Below, in pieces: positions 23,357-33,214 of a stretch of DNA of 64,000 nt; the first letter of the stretch is position 1; every line of letters starts with the position of its first letter. Origin of the DNA: Hevea brasiliensis. Its lineage: Eukaryota; Streptophyta; Magnoliopsida; Malpighiales; Euphorbiaceae. The DNA lies in the NCBI RefSeq assembly GCF_030052815.1, contig NC_079498.1, positions 70,666,992 to 70,730,991 on the forward strand, given 5' to 3'. The position numbers and the translations under genes were made by a program. The notes under the pieces are model-generated. The model was not told the DNA's origin. It was given only the letters and a program-made list of their open reading frames with translations, and did not search any database.

Positions 23357-23700
23357 ATGATTCAAATCAGAATTTTAAAAATTGTTTGAATGTGATTCAA
23401 ATCTGAATTTTAAAAGTTGTTTGAATGTGATTGAAATCTGAATTTTTAAAGTTGTTTGAATCATATTTAAATCTGATTTTTTAAAATTGATTCAATAAAA
23501 TTCAGATATGATTTTTTAAGAAATATTTGAATGTGATTCAAATCTGATTTTTTAAAAAATGTTTGAATGTGATTCAAATCTGAATTTTTGAAGTTGTTTG
23601 AATGTGATTCAAATCTGAATTTTTAAATTTGTTTGAATGAGATTCAAATCTGAATTTTTAAATTTATTTGAATCATATTCAAATCTGGATTTTTAAGTTG
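23357..23700 (+). repeat. Imperfect 33-40-bp minisatellite in Copia-2 leader
   Basis: Nine to ten degenerate units of the form GATTCAAATCTGAATTTT, a short A/T spacer, then GTTTGAATGT. Units vary by substitutions and small indels. The GATTCAAATCTGAATTTT part contains ATTCAAATCTGAAT, which is nearly self-complementary. Confidence 0.85.
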
Positions 23701-24460
23701 AATATGAGATATTCAATTTAATTTAAGTATGTATGTTTTATTTAATTGTTAAATAGTGATATGCATGATGGATGATCATGGACTATAAAAGACCAATGTG
23801 ATTGGATTTATTTCTTTTATGTTTCTTTGGGATTATAAATTAATTAATTTATTTTAATTTATTTTGGGCATGTATTATTAAGTTTATAATATTTTTGGGT
23901 TGTAATTTCATTTATTTAAGTTCTTGTAAATTCGCCTTGGTATGCCAAGGATTACTATGTAATATTGGATTGCAAGAAGTTCAAGGAGGTCAAGAGCATT
24001 GGTGGGACCAGTGGGAGGAATTCAAGATCAAGTGTTGATTATGTACTCCTTCAGTAACTCTTGTAAAATGAATGAATGAAATGCACCTAGGAATGCCCTG
24101 ATTCAATTATTGGTGGCTCAGAATTGAATCCCTTAGAAAGTCCATGATCATACCATATTTACTGCTTATCCATGAATGCATGAGATGTATGGGAATGTAT
24201 GCAATTATATGATATATGCATGCTAAATGGATAATGTGCAAAGTGAGACCTTAATAGTAATTAGGATGGCTATAAAATCTTCCAAACAAATGATTAAGTT
24301 GGAAATGGTATAATTAAAGTAATTATAACATAAGCCCTCCATTGGGGCAATTATTTTAAGAAATTTTAAATAGTTGCATAAGATGCAATTAATTTAAGAG
24401 ATTTTCTTAAGAATAATTGTTAAGCATGAGATGTTGTAAATATGTAAATGGTTTAGTGGC

Positions 24461-24673
24461 CAATATTGGATGTACCTGAGGACATTAAAATTATTTACAT
24501 AATTACTGACTCAATGGGATCAACTTAACTAATGCAAGATAAGTCAATAATGGATGTACCTGAGATTTTGAGCATTAGGGGCTAGGTAAAAGATTGAACC
24601 TCACATGAGATGTGATGGGCAAAGAGTTGCTCACTTATAGTTTATTGTAATTCCAATAATGGATGTACCTGAG
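24461..24673 (+). repeat. Three copies of a 20-nt leader motif
   Basis: CAATAATGGATGTACCTGAG occurs at 24545-24564 and 24654-24673, and with one change (CAATATTGG...) at 24461-24480. Spacing is 84 and 109 bases. The surrounding sequence is not repeated, so the motif itself has been preserved. Confidence 0.8.
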
Positions 24674-24877
24674 GATGATCAATAGAATTATAAGAATTCA
24701 ATCACCCACTAGAAATCCATCCAACTAGGATTTCCGTTTTTCTACTTTGGAAGTGTAGGATTCGCTAAGTTAGTGGGAGGACCAATTTGATTAAAAGACC
24801 ATAATCATTTTGGTTAATTACATGATACATTTACTAATTAATCTGGTTATTTTCTCAGCTTAATTTTCTCGATAAAA

Positions 24878-25663
24878 ATGAGCACAAAACAACCACCACC
24901 ATCCAATATCCTTGCAAGCATACTTGATCACAATAGGTTGACAGGACCTAACTCCGATTAGCTAAGAAATTTGAAACTTGTCCTGAACCTTGAACATATA
25001 GGATATGTTCTAGATTCAAATGTTCCTGGTCCCTTACCTCCAGAGGCCACACAAGAGGAACATGAAACTTTGGACAAGTGGAAGGAGCATGATATGAGAG
25101 CTAAGTGTTACATGCTTGCTTCTATGAGTAATGAGTTACAGAAGCAACATGAGAACATGCAGAGTGCGAGTAGAGATCCTCCTTCACCTACAAGAGTTGT
25201 ATGGTGAGCACAGCAGAAATGCTAGGTATGAGATATCTAGGCAGCTATTCCGTATGAGGATGTCTGAGGGACAAAATGTTGGGGATCATGTCCACAAGAT
25301 GATTCGGCTGATTGAGCAGTTGGAACATCTTGACTTCAACATGGATTTCCAACTACAAACGGATTTGATCCTTCAGTCCCTTCCTGAGTCTTTTGGAAAT
25401 TTTGTGATAAATTTCCATATGACTAAACAGGAATGCACCTTAGCTGGTTTACTCAACATGCTAGTTATTGCCCAAAAGAATATGCCAGGCAATAAAGGAA
25501 AAGAGGTAGCTTTGGTTGCATCTTCTTCTGCTGGAAAGTCCAACAAGAAGAAGGGCAATAAGAAAAAGAAACTTCAAATTCCTGGTCCTTCCAAGAAAAT
25601 AGCTAAACAGAAAGGGAAGACCAAAGCTGACAAAGGCAAAGGAAAGTGTTTCCATTGCCAATA
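24878..25663 (+). pseudogene. Copia-2 gag (broken)
   Basis: The start ATG at 24878 gives MSTKQPPPSNILASILDHN. A TAG at 24959 replaces the tryptophan codon usual before LRNLKLVLNLE. A one-base insertion near 25170 then shifts the frame. The remainder (to the TAG at 25661-25663) holds the gag helical domain (ISRQLFRMRMSEGQNVGDHV, LEHLDFNMD, LILQSLPESF), a lysine-rich basic stretch (about 25540-25640) and only the first half of the CCHC zinc knuckle (CFHC). Gag would assemble particles and bind element RNA. The homologous gag of Copia-1 is outside the window. Confidence 0.9.
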
Positions 25664-25729
25664 GGAAAGTGTTTCCATTACCAACAAGAAAGTGTTTCCA
25701 TTGCCAGTAAGAAAGTGTTTCCACTGGCC
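25641..25729 (+). repeat. 24-bp tandem repeat of the zinc-knuckle CFHC coding segment
   Basis: Four units (25641, 25664, 25688 and 25711) of GGAAAGTGTTTCCATTGCCA plus three or four variable bases. The unit is the DNA coding for the K-C-F-H-C part of the zinc knuckle. The array joins truncated gag to the pre-integrase segment; the second half of the knuckle and the protease domain are not found. Confidence 0.9.
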
Positions 25730-25732
25730 AGA

Positions 25733-26610
25733 GTATAGCAATCTAAATGAATGCAATGCCATGGTGAAAACCAACTCAAGTTCAAAATATATTTGGCACT
25801 TAAGGTTATGTCATGTTGCAGAAGATAGGATTGCAAAATTGGAGAAAATGGGGATTCTATCCTCATTGGGCTCTGAGCCTACTCCAACTTGTGAATCTTG
25901 CCTTCAAGGCAAAATGACTAGAACACCCTTTGTTGGACAAGGGCTAAGAGCTGAAAATATTTTGGAACTAATACATAGTGATGTATGTGGTCCGTTTAAA
26001 GAAATGGTTAGAGGGGGCTTTCATTATTTTATTACCTTTACTGATGATAAATCAAGGTTTGGGTATTTGTATTTGATGAAATACAAACATGAATCCTTTG
26101 AAAAGTTTAAGGAATTTAAATCTGAAGTAGAAAATCAAACAGGAAAAAGTATTAAAGCTCTTCGATCAGATCGTGGAGGTGAATATTTGAGTACTGAATT
26201 TGATGAATACTTGAGAGAGCATAGCATTGTTTCTCAGCTGACTCCTCCAGGAACGCTACAGCTAAATGGTGTATCTGAAAGGAGAAATCGTACCCTATTG
26301 GATATGGTACGTAGTATGATGAGCTATACTGATATGCCAATCTCCTTTTGGGGATTTGCATTAGAATCAGCTTTATATATTCTGAATAGGATTCCATCAA
26401 AATCAGTTTCTTTCACACCTTATGAGATATGGCATGGAAGAAAACCAAGCCTTAAGCATGTTAAGATTTGGGGTTGTCCAGCTTATATCAAAAAGCTGAA
26501 CACTGATAAATTGGAGACCATATCAGAAAAAGGTCGATTTGTTGGATATCCAAAAGATAGTTTTGGATATTATTTTATTTGCCTACTTCACAAAAGTTGT
26601 GATAAGTAGA
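25733..26610 (+). pseudogene. Copia-2 pre-integrase and integrase
   Basis: A frame open from 25692 to 26609 encodes YIWHLRLCHVAEDRI, CESCLQGKM (pre-integrase zinc module) and the integrase core with D in IHSDVCGPF, D in RSDRGGEY and E in NGVSERRNRT, all intact. It continues through NRIPSKSV, IWHGRKPSLKHVKIWGCPAY and GRFVGYPKDSFGYYF. A small deletion near 26573-26580 then shifts the frame and ends it. The protein would integrate cDNA after release from the polyprotein. Apart from the frameshift, the domain looks complete, better than in Copia-1. Confidence 0.9.
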
Positions 26611-28420
26611 GATGCCACATTTCTTGAACAACAGTTTGTTCAAGAAGGAGGCAAAGGAAGGCAAATAGAGTTAGAATTGGAGAATTCTGACCAACCAATG
26701 CATCGATGGATATAGATCCATCTAGTCAACCTATACCCATTGATGAAACATCTACAGCTGTTCCTCGTAGAACAACTAGGGTATCTCACCCACCAGTGAG
26801 ATATGGTTTTCTTCATGAAGAAGAACAAGAGTTGTCTACTCATGAAGAAGTAGATCATGGAGATGATCCACTTACCTATGAAGAAGCTATATCAGATATA
26901 GACTCTTCAAAATGGATTGATGCTATGAAATCCAAGATTGATTCCATGTATAAGAATCAAGTTTGGGATCTTGTTGACCCACCTGAAGGTATTGTACCTA
27001 TAGGGAACAAATGGGTTTTCAAGAAGAAAATTGGTTCTGATGGAAAGGTAGAGACCTATAAGGCAAGGCTAGTAGCGAAAGGGTTTCGCCAAAGGCAAGG
27101 AATAGACTATGAGGAGACTTTCTACTTTGTTGCCATGCTTAAATCAATTAGGATTTTATTAGCAATAAATGCGTACTATGATTATGAGATTTGGCGGATG
27201 GATGTCAAAACAAATTTTCTCAATAGATACATTGAAGAAAACATTTTCATGGAACAACCTAAGGGATTTGAATCCCAAGATGGTTCCAAGGTATGCAAGC
27301 TAAAGCGATCCATTTATGGGTTGAAACAAGCTTCGAGGAGTTGGAACATCCGTTTTGATGAAGCCATTAAATCCTTTGGTTTTATCAAAAATGAGGATGA
27401 GCCATGTGTATATAAGAAGGTTAGTGACAGTGCTATCACTTTCCTTGTCTTATATGTGGATGACATACTATTGATGGGTAATGACACAGGTATGTTGACG
27501 ACTATAAAGGTATGGTTGTCAAATACATTCTCCATGAAAGACTTAGGGAGGCAACCTATATTCTTGGGATTCGCATCTATAGAGATAGAGCGAAAAGAAT
27601 AATTGGTTTATCCCAAAGTCTATACTTGGAAAAGGTGTTAAAGAGGTTTAACATGCTTGATTCCAAGAGAGGATTGTTACCAGTGAGACATGGTATCCAC
27701 CTTTCTAAAGAGATGTCTCCAAAGACACCAAGAAAGAGATAAGATGGCCAGATTCCATATGCTTGGCTATTGGAAGTTTAATGTATGCAATGTTGTGTAC
27801 TAGGCCTGATATCGCATATGTCGTTAGTTTGACTAGCGGTATCAATCCAATCCAGTTTGGAACATCGATAGTCGCCAAGAATATCCTTAAGTACTTGAGA
27901 AGAACTAAGGATTTATTCTTGATTTATGGAGGTGGAGACTTGCAATTGGATGGTTATACTGATTCTTTCCAATCAGATATCGATGATAGAAAGTCTACCT
28001 CTGGATATGTGTTCATTTGTAATGGAGGTGCGATCGGTTGGAAGAGTTCCAAACAGAGCACGACTACGATTCCACTCATCGAGGTCGAGTATATTGTTGC
28101 ATCAAATGCCGCAAAGGAAGTCGTTGGATAAAGAAGTTCGTGATGTAACTTACAAGAGTTCCTTCCATTGAGTCGCCAGCCCACTACATCGTGACAACAA
28201 TGGAGCGATCATACTGAGCTAAGGAACTAAGGTCTCACCCAAAATCCAAACACATAGAAAGGCACTACCACATTATCGGAGATATAGTTGGGCAAGGCGA
28301 TATAGCCATGCAGAAAAATAACATCACCAAAACCCACGATCCATTCACTAAGCATTTGTCACAAGCTCGATTAGACCGACATCTTGAGAAGATAGGTCTA
28401 AGATTTTGTAATGAATGGCT
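26611..28420 (+). pseudogene. Copia-2 reverse transcriptase and RNase H (broken by small indels)
   Basis: The frame at 26706-27602 encodes the RT: KWVFKKK, RLVAKGFRQRQGIDYEETF, MDVKTNFLN, SIYGLKQASRSWN and catalytic YVDD at 27453-27464. A one-base loss at about 27545 shifts the frame. RNase H motifs then appear in pieces (27512-27742, 27763-28131 and beyond) with repeated one- to three-base differences from Copia-1. Many of these occur at CAG/CTG triplets, where CGA/TCG is read instead. The true element may therefore be less damaged than this text shows. The usual C-terminal end before the polypurine tract is at about 28420. Confidence 0.88.
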
Positions 28421-28438
28421 CTAGTGCTAGTGGGAGAT

Positions 28439-30530
28439 TTTTAGTAGTATGCCTAGAGCATATCATTTAGTATGTATCTTATACATATTTTTATTAATAA
28501 AAGTCATTTCCACTTTTCCGTTTACATAATATATTTATGTGTAATAGAAAAGGTCCATTGATATTTTGTTAGAAATATTATTCTTAAGTTGTTAAGAATA
28601 TGAGTGACAATATTTCTAGCACAAAGTATCATAAATAGGTTCACAATCGAGGATACTTCATAATAAGGACATGACTTATCCAGAAAGATTGTATTCATGT
28701 TTGTTCCCAAGTTATTTATATGAGATATAAATAAGATGGAATGGTGAGTCTCATGCCATATAACAAACATGATAGGCACTTATAAATGATAAGTAGGCCG
28801 AACCAGTGACACTTATGACAAGCACATGGAGTTTACTCTTGTCAATGTTTTGTCATAAATCATATCAGTGCATATAATCTTTAGACCTGAGATAGCACAG
28901 TTATCTTGTATATAGGTAGTTTGAGTTTGATCGCTTTCATACTTGTACTGTATGGGTATATGGGCATCTGTTGGCTCTGCTAGTTATATATGGAGGTAGG
29001 TGTTGATCAAGATGGAATCTGTTCCTCTAAGTAAATAGAGATAAAATCCTATGTTCATTTAATTGTTCTTGATGTTTCAAGTTCTGGCAGACAGATAGAT
29101 TTATTCGAAAGAGTTTCGATGAGAAAATCTTTTAATCAAGAACTGGAATTAAAAGAGAACATAATATTCATAGCAAATGGAGTTTGACATAAACCATGAC
29201 TCCGGCTTGAGTTGGGATTTTGTATGCAGAGATTCTAGTGCATGGTAACATATGATTATAGGTTCATTTAAGGTAAACCTTATTACTAATTGGGTGGCCA
29301 TGGCATGCTATGCTAGGTGTTAACCATGGTCTATGAGGTTCATAAAATGATTTAGAGAAATCATTTATGGTAAGAAAGAGTTCTGATGATATTAAGAGTT
29401 GATATCATGTCTCATTGCCAATTAGTGATGAGCCTAGTAAGTCACACACATACACAAGTTATCACCTATTTAAATATGATTTAATTAATTAATTAAAGAT
29501 TTTAATTGATTAATTAAATAGATTTGGTTTGCAATTAAATTGCAAAGTCCCTAGCATGACTTGAAACCAAATCTAGATTATTGGATGTGTAGTATAAATT
29601 AAATTTATATTTAAAGTGTTTAAATATGAATTTAATTGATGAAAATTAATTAATAGAGATTAATTAATTAATTTATATTTGATATAAATTAATTAGAAGA
29701 AAAAAATAATTATTTTGGGTTAAGAACTCAAAATTAAGACACGAGGGCATTTTGGTCATTTCACGATTGTGACACGTGGCACCATGAGATGGTGACACAT
29801 GGCATAACACATAAGCTTGCCAAATATTTTTAATCATGTAAGATGATTAAAATCAAGATTAAATATAGGTTTGACACTTGGCACAATGTGATTGGGTCAC
29901 TTAAACCTAGAGCTAATCAAAAGGTGACATGTGGCTAGGGTTTAATGTGTTAACCTAGCTATTTAAGTGTGGTTATGAAAAGAAAACATAACCAACAGCC
30001 TCTCCTCTCAATTGTCACGCCACTTTGAGCCTCTCCAGCTATTTCTCTTCATCTCTCATCAATTCAAAGAGATTAGCCATCAATCTCTTGAATTAAGAAC
30101 ACTAGAAATTGTTTCTAGTGTCCTGTTTACATCTCTAATCTCTTAAAAGGCAGAACTTGAATTTCTAATTAATAGAAAAGGCTTTAAAAGCTGTTCAAGG
30201 GCTGCCATAGGTGTTCTTGGTGTGGACAAGCTAGAGGGACAACATCTGGTGTCCTGAAGACGAATCTCAAAGGCGCAGACACGCTGCAGCACATCAAGAG
30301 GTTAGTGTAATCGTTCTTGATTTAATCTAGGGTTCTAAAATTAATCTGATTAATTTTAAAATCTTAAATGGCAAATACAGATCCAAAAACATATTAAAAG
30401 AGTTTTAATATGTTGTTTATCATTGAAATCAAATAGATAAAAATAAATCTTGCATGGTGCATGTGACCCTAGGTGAAAATTTTTGAATTCAATGGTATAA
30501 TCTTGTGTTTTTCACGCTTCCGCTCCTTCA
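28439..30530 (+). mobile_element. LTR-C, 3' LTR of Copia-2 (2092 bp)
   Basis: Follows the polypurine tract AGTGGGAGAT. It starts TT instead of TG and ends GCTCCTTCA at 30530. It matches the 5' LTR except for small indels concentrated before about 29240 and near 29740-29770. The G-box GACACGTGGC is at 29771-29780. The target duplication ttcac follows at 30531-30535. Confidence 0.95.
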
Positions 30531-30535
30531 TTCAC

Positions 30536-30966
30536 ACTAGCTTAAACCGCATGAGAGGAATTATCCTATACATGACTTGGAGCTGGCAGCCATTGTCTTT
30601 GCTTTAAAGATCTTGAGACACTACTTGTATGGGGAGAGATGTTATATATACATAGATCATAAAAGTTTGAAGCACTTGGGCACACAGAAAGAGTTAAACT
30701 TGAGGCAGAGGAGATGGTTAGGGCTGATAAAAGATTATGATTGCTTGATAGACTAGCAACCTAGAAAAGCTAATGTTGTAGCTGATGCTTTAATTTGCAA
30801 GACTATGGCTGGCTTAAGGGTTTCTCCATTGTCCATGGTGCATGAGTTAAGGTCATTGCATGCTAACCTAGAGATTGATGAAGATGGGTAGATGGTAACT
30901 ACTTGGAAAGTGAAGCCAATGCTGACAGAACAAATTAAGGCAGCTGCACAGAATGATGATAAGTAG
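30536..30966 (+). pseudogene. Tekay-1 RNase H second half and tether
   Basis: Resumes the coding broken at 20985. It reads [40 protein letters not shown] and [17 protein letters not shown], the classic gypsy RNase H end with its catalytic E and D residues (DLELAA, IDHKSL). Then comes ANVVADAL, the short region leading to integrase. In-frame stops are seen near 30540 and 30754 (both TAG, at positions where CAG is usual), and further TAGs near 30888 and 30964. Confidence 0.88.
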
Positions 30967-32352
30967 GTGAAGTTGATGGAAGAGGCTTGGGATGGTAAGA
31001 AACTAGAGTTGTTAGTAAATGATAAGGGCCTGTTGTTATATTGTGGCAAAATGTGCATTCTTGATAATGTTGAACTGAGGCAGACCATTTTAAAGGAAGC
31101 ACATAATTCACCTTTTGCAATGCACCCTGGTGGAACCAAAATGTATAGAACCATGAAAGAACACTATTGGTGGAGGGGAATAAAGAAAGACATTGTAGAA
31201 TATGTTGCCAAATGTCTAACTTGTCAGCAAGTAAAGGCAGAACACCAAGTGCCAGCAGGGTTACTACAGCCATTGCCAATCCCTGGGTGGAAATGGGAGA
31301 GAACCACTATGGATTTTGTGACAGGACTTCCCTATACCCAAAGGAATCATGATGCAATTTGGGTTATTATTGATGGATTGACCAAGTCTGCACACTTTCT
31401 GCCAGTGAGGATGGACTATAGCCTGGAAAGATTGGCCAAACTGTACATTGATGATGTAGTGAGGTTGCATGAAGTACCAGTGTCTATTGTGTCTGATAGA
31501 GATCCAAGGTTCACTTCTACATTTTGGGGTAGTCTACAAAAAACCCTAGGAACTAGATTGAATTTTAGTACAGCATTCCATCCACAGACAGATGGCCAGT
31601 CTGAAAGGATCATTCAGATTTTGGAGGACATGCTTCGAGCCTGTGTAATTGAATTTAAAGGAAGTTGGGATTCACAGTTGCCTTTAATTGAATTTGCTTA
31701 CAACAATAACTATCAGTCGAGTATTGGGATGCCTCCATATGAAGCTTTATATGGTAGAAAGTGTAGAACTCCCTTGTGTTGGGATGAAGTGAGCGAGAGG
31801 AAGTTGATTGGCCCCGAACTTGTGCAGCAAATGGAAGAAAAGGTTAAGCTCATTAGAGACAGACTCAAGGCTACATCGGATAGACAGAAATCCTACATTG
31901 ATTTAAAGAGAAAAGATATTCAGTATAGTGTAGGTGACAAAGTATTCCTTAAAGTTTCTCCATGGAAAAGGATCATGAGGTTTGGTGGAAAGGGGAAACT
32001 AAGTCCTTGCTTCATCGGGCCATATGAGGTTCTTGAAAGAGTGGGTCCATTGGCATATAGATTGGCATTGCCTCCAGAGTTGGTAAAGATTCTCAATGTC
32101 TTTCATGTCTCCATGTTGAGGAGGTACAGATCAAACTCCTCTCACATTTTTCCAGTAGAAGAGATTGAGGTGAATCCAGACCTAACATATGATAAAGAGC
32201 CCATAAAGATCTTGGCATATGAGGTGAAGCAGCTGAGGAACAAGCAAATACCTCTAGTAAAAGTGTTGTGGAACCATCATTCAGGCCAAGAGGCTACATG
32301 GGAGTGTGAGGAGGACATAAGGAGGCAGCAACCACAGCTATTCAGAGACTGA
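30967..32352 (+). CDS. Tekay-1 integrase with chromodomain-like tail (intact 461-aa ORF)
   Basis: Longest undamaged ORF in the window. The N-terminal zinc module has H46, H53, C83 and C86 (YVAKCLTCQQVKA). The catalytic core shows D116 (TTMDFVTGLP), D177 (VSDRDPRFTS) and E213 (TDGQSERIIQ), a proper DD(35)E spacing. A GPY/F-type module follows (CFIGPYEVLERVGPLAYRL, residues 348-366) and then a C-terminal segment (about 412-455, ILAYEVKQLRNKQIPLVKVL and ATWE) resembling the chromodomain of Tekay/Del chromoviruses, thought to guide integration to marked heterochromatin. The ATG at 30967 follows a TAG, so it is only the first Met after the last upstream stop; the natural product would be cut from a gag-pol polyprotein. 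The stop is at 32350-32352, followed by the polypurine tract. Lack of damage is probably chance in an otherwise dead element. Confidence 0.93.
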   Translation: MKLMEEAWDGKKLELLVNDKGLLLYCGKMCILDNVELRQTILKEAHNSPFAMHPGGTKMYRTMKEHYWWRGIKKDIVEYVAKCLTCQQVKAEHQVPAGLLQPLPIPGWKWERTTMDFVTGLPYTQRNHDAIWVIIDGLTKSAHFLPVRMDYSLERLAKLYIDDVVRLHEVPVSIVSDRDPRFTSTFWGSLQKTLGTRLNFSTAFHPQTDGQSERIIQILEDMLRACVIEFKGSWDSQLPLIEFAYNNNYQSSIGMPPYEALYGRKCRTPLCWDEVSERKLIGPELVQQMEEKVKLIRDRLKATSDRQKSYIDLKRKDIQYSVGDKVFLKVSPWKRIMRFGGKGKLSPCFIGPYEVLERVGPLAYRLALPPELVKILNVFHVSMLRRYRSNSSHIFPVEEIEVNPDLTYDKEPIKILAYEVKQLRNKQIPLVKVLWNHHSGQEATWECEEDIRRQQPQLFRD

Positions 32353-32387
32353 GACCAGAAAAATTTCGAGGATGAAATTTTATTTTT

Positions 32388-32401
32388 AAGGAGGGGAGAA
32401 A
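32388..32401 (+). other. Polypurine tract of Tekay-1
   Basis: AAGGAGGGGAGAAA immediately before the LTR start TGTAACACCCC at 32402. Some 20 bases upstream is AATTTCGAGGATGAAATTT, a sequence commonly found at this place in plant gypsy elements and also before the LTR at 48018. Confidence 0.88.
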
Positions 32402-32843
32402 TGTAACACCCCGAACCTCTGAGCCATGAATAGTATCATTTTTGGTCTGTGACTAGTACTATTCAAAGACACCTTGAGAATCAAAAATAAAAGGAAAAAT
32501 TAACTGAGATAGACACAATAAAAATTCAAGTGAACCAAAAACCTAAGGATTTATTAGGGATTATGAAAAAGAGGGATTAAAACACGACGAAGGGCATTTT
32601 GGTAAATTCACCTCAAGAGTTGACTTTAGACTAAAATGTAAATTAAATTAAATGAAATTAATGAATTGAATTATGGAATAATTTTTTTTTTTAGGAAAAC
32701 AATTCAAGTATAAAGTGAAAAGAAAATAAAAGAAATGAAAACCTAGAATTTTAATTCCATTTTATCCTAATTAAAATTTTAGGATCAATGGGCTTTGGAC
32801 AACTCAATTAAAATGATTTAAATAAATAAAAAATTAGGATAAA

Positions 32844-33105
32844 TATAAAAAGGAAATAAGCCTTCTTCCCTCTCCCATTTTGGTTGCCCCACCTCCCTTC
32901 TCCCTCTCTCTTTCTTTCTTTCTTCTTCTTCCTTCTTTCTCCATTGACACCCATTCTCAAAACTTAATTCATCACTTTTCCTCCATGGGTTTTCCATCTA
33001 ATTGGTAGAGAACATCAAATTAATCTTTCATTGAGAGATTAAAAGTAAGGAGAAAAAGAAATTTAGAAGAAATTGAAGATTGGGAAGGTCACAATTGAGG
33101 TAAGT
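32844..33105 (+). promoter_or_regulatory. LTR-T promoter and splice-donor-like site
   Basis: TATAAAA at 32844-32850, then a pyrimidine-rich stretch, then GAG/GTAAGT with the GT at 33100-33101, a full match to the plant 5' splice consensus. TATA-to-donor distance is about 250 bases. A similar order occurs at 56726/56962 and, on the minus strand, at 61991/61669 and 40953/40700. Use in transcription or splicing is inferred. Confidence 0.45.
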
Positions 33106-33214
33106 TTCTTTTCATGCTAGATTAGTTGTACAAGCTTTGAATTAAGGTTGATTATGGGAAAATTTCATGAGGAAGCATGAGAATCATGCATGGAACCTAA
33201 GCTAGGGTTTGGCC

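Larger units (their letters stand above)
23105..24877 (+). other. Untranslated leader of Copia-2
   Basis: About 1.8 kb between the primer-binding site and the gag ATG at 24878, with no long frame. It holds the approximately 38-bp repeat array (23357-23700) and three copies of a 20-nt motif (24461-24673). Packaging and dimerisation signals would be expected here, but none can be proved from sequence. Confidence 0.7.
20986..30530 (+). mobile_element. Copia-2, complete-length Ty1/copia element
   Basis: Both LTRs (20986-23089 and 28439-30530), tRNA-iMet primer-binding site, long leader, gag, integrase, RT, RNase H and polypurine tract are present. The whole is flanked by the perfect target duplication ttcac (20981-20985 and 30531-30535). 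It lies in the RNase H of Tekay-1. Gag has a stop and a frameshift, the protease region is missing, and pol carries many small indels, some of which may be sequence-consensus errors. It cannot move by itself as written. Confidence 0.96.

Noticed and set aside
25461..25866. Overlapping minus-strand ORFs with a repeated METLSYWQWKHF-like peptide.
   Set aside because: Produced by the 24-bp zinc-knuckle repeat read on the wrong strand.
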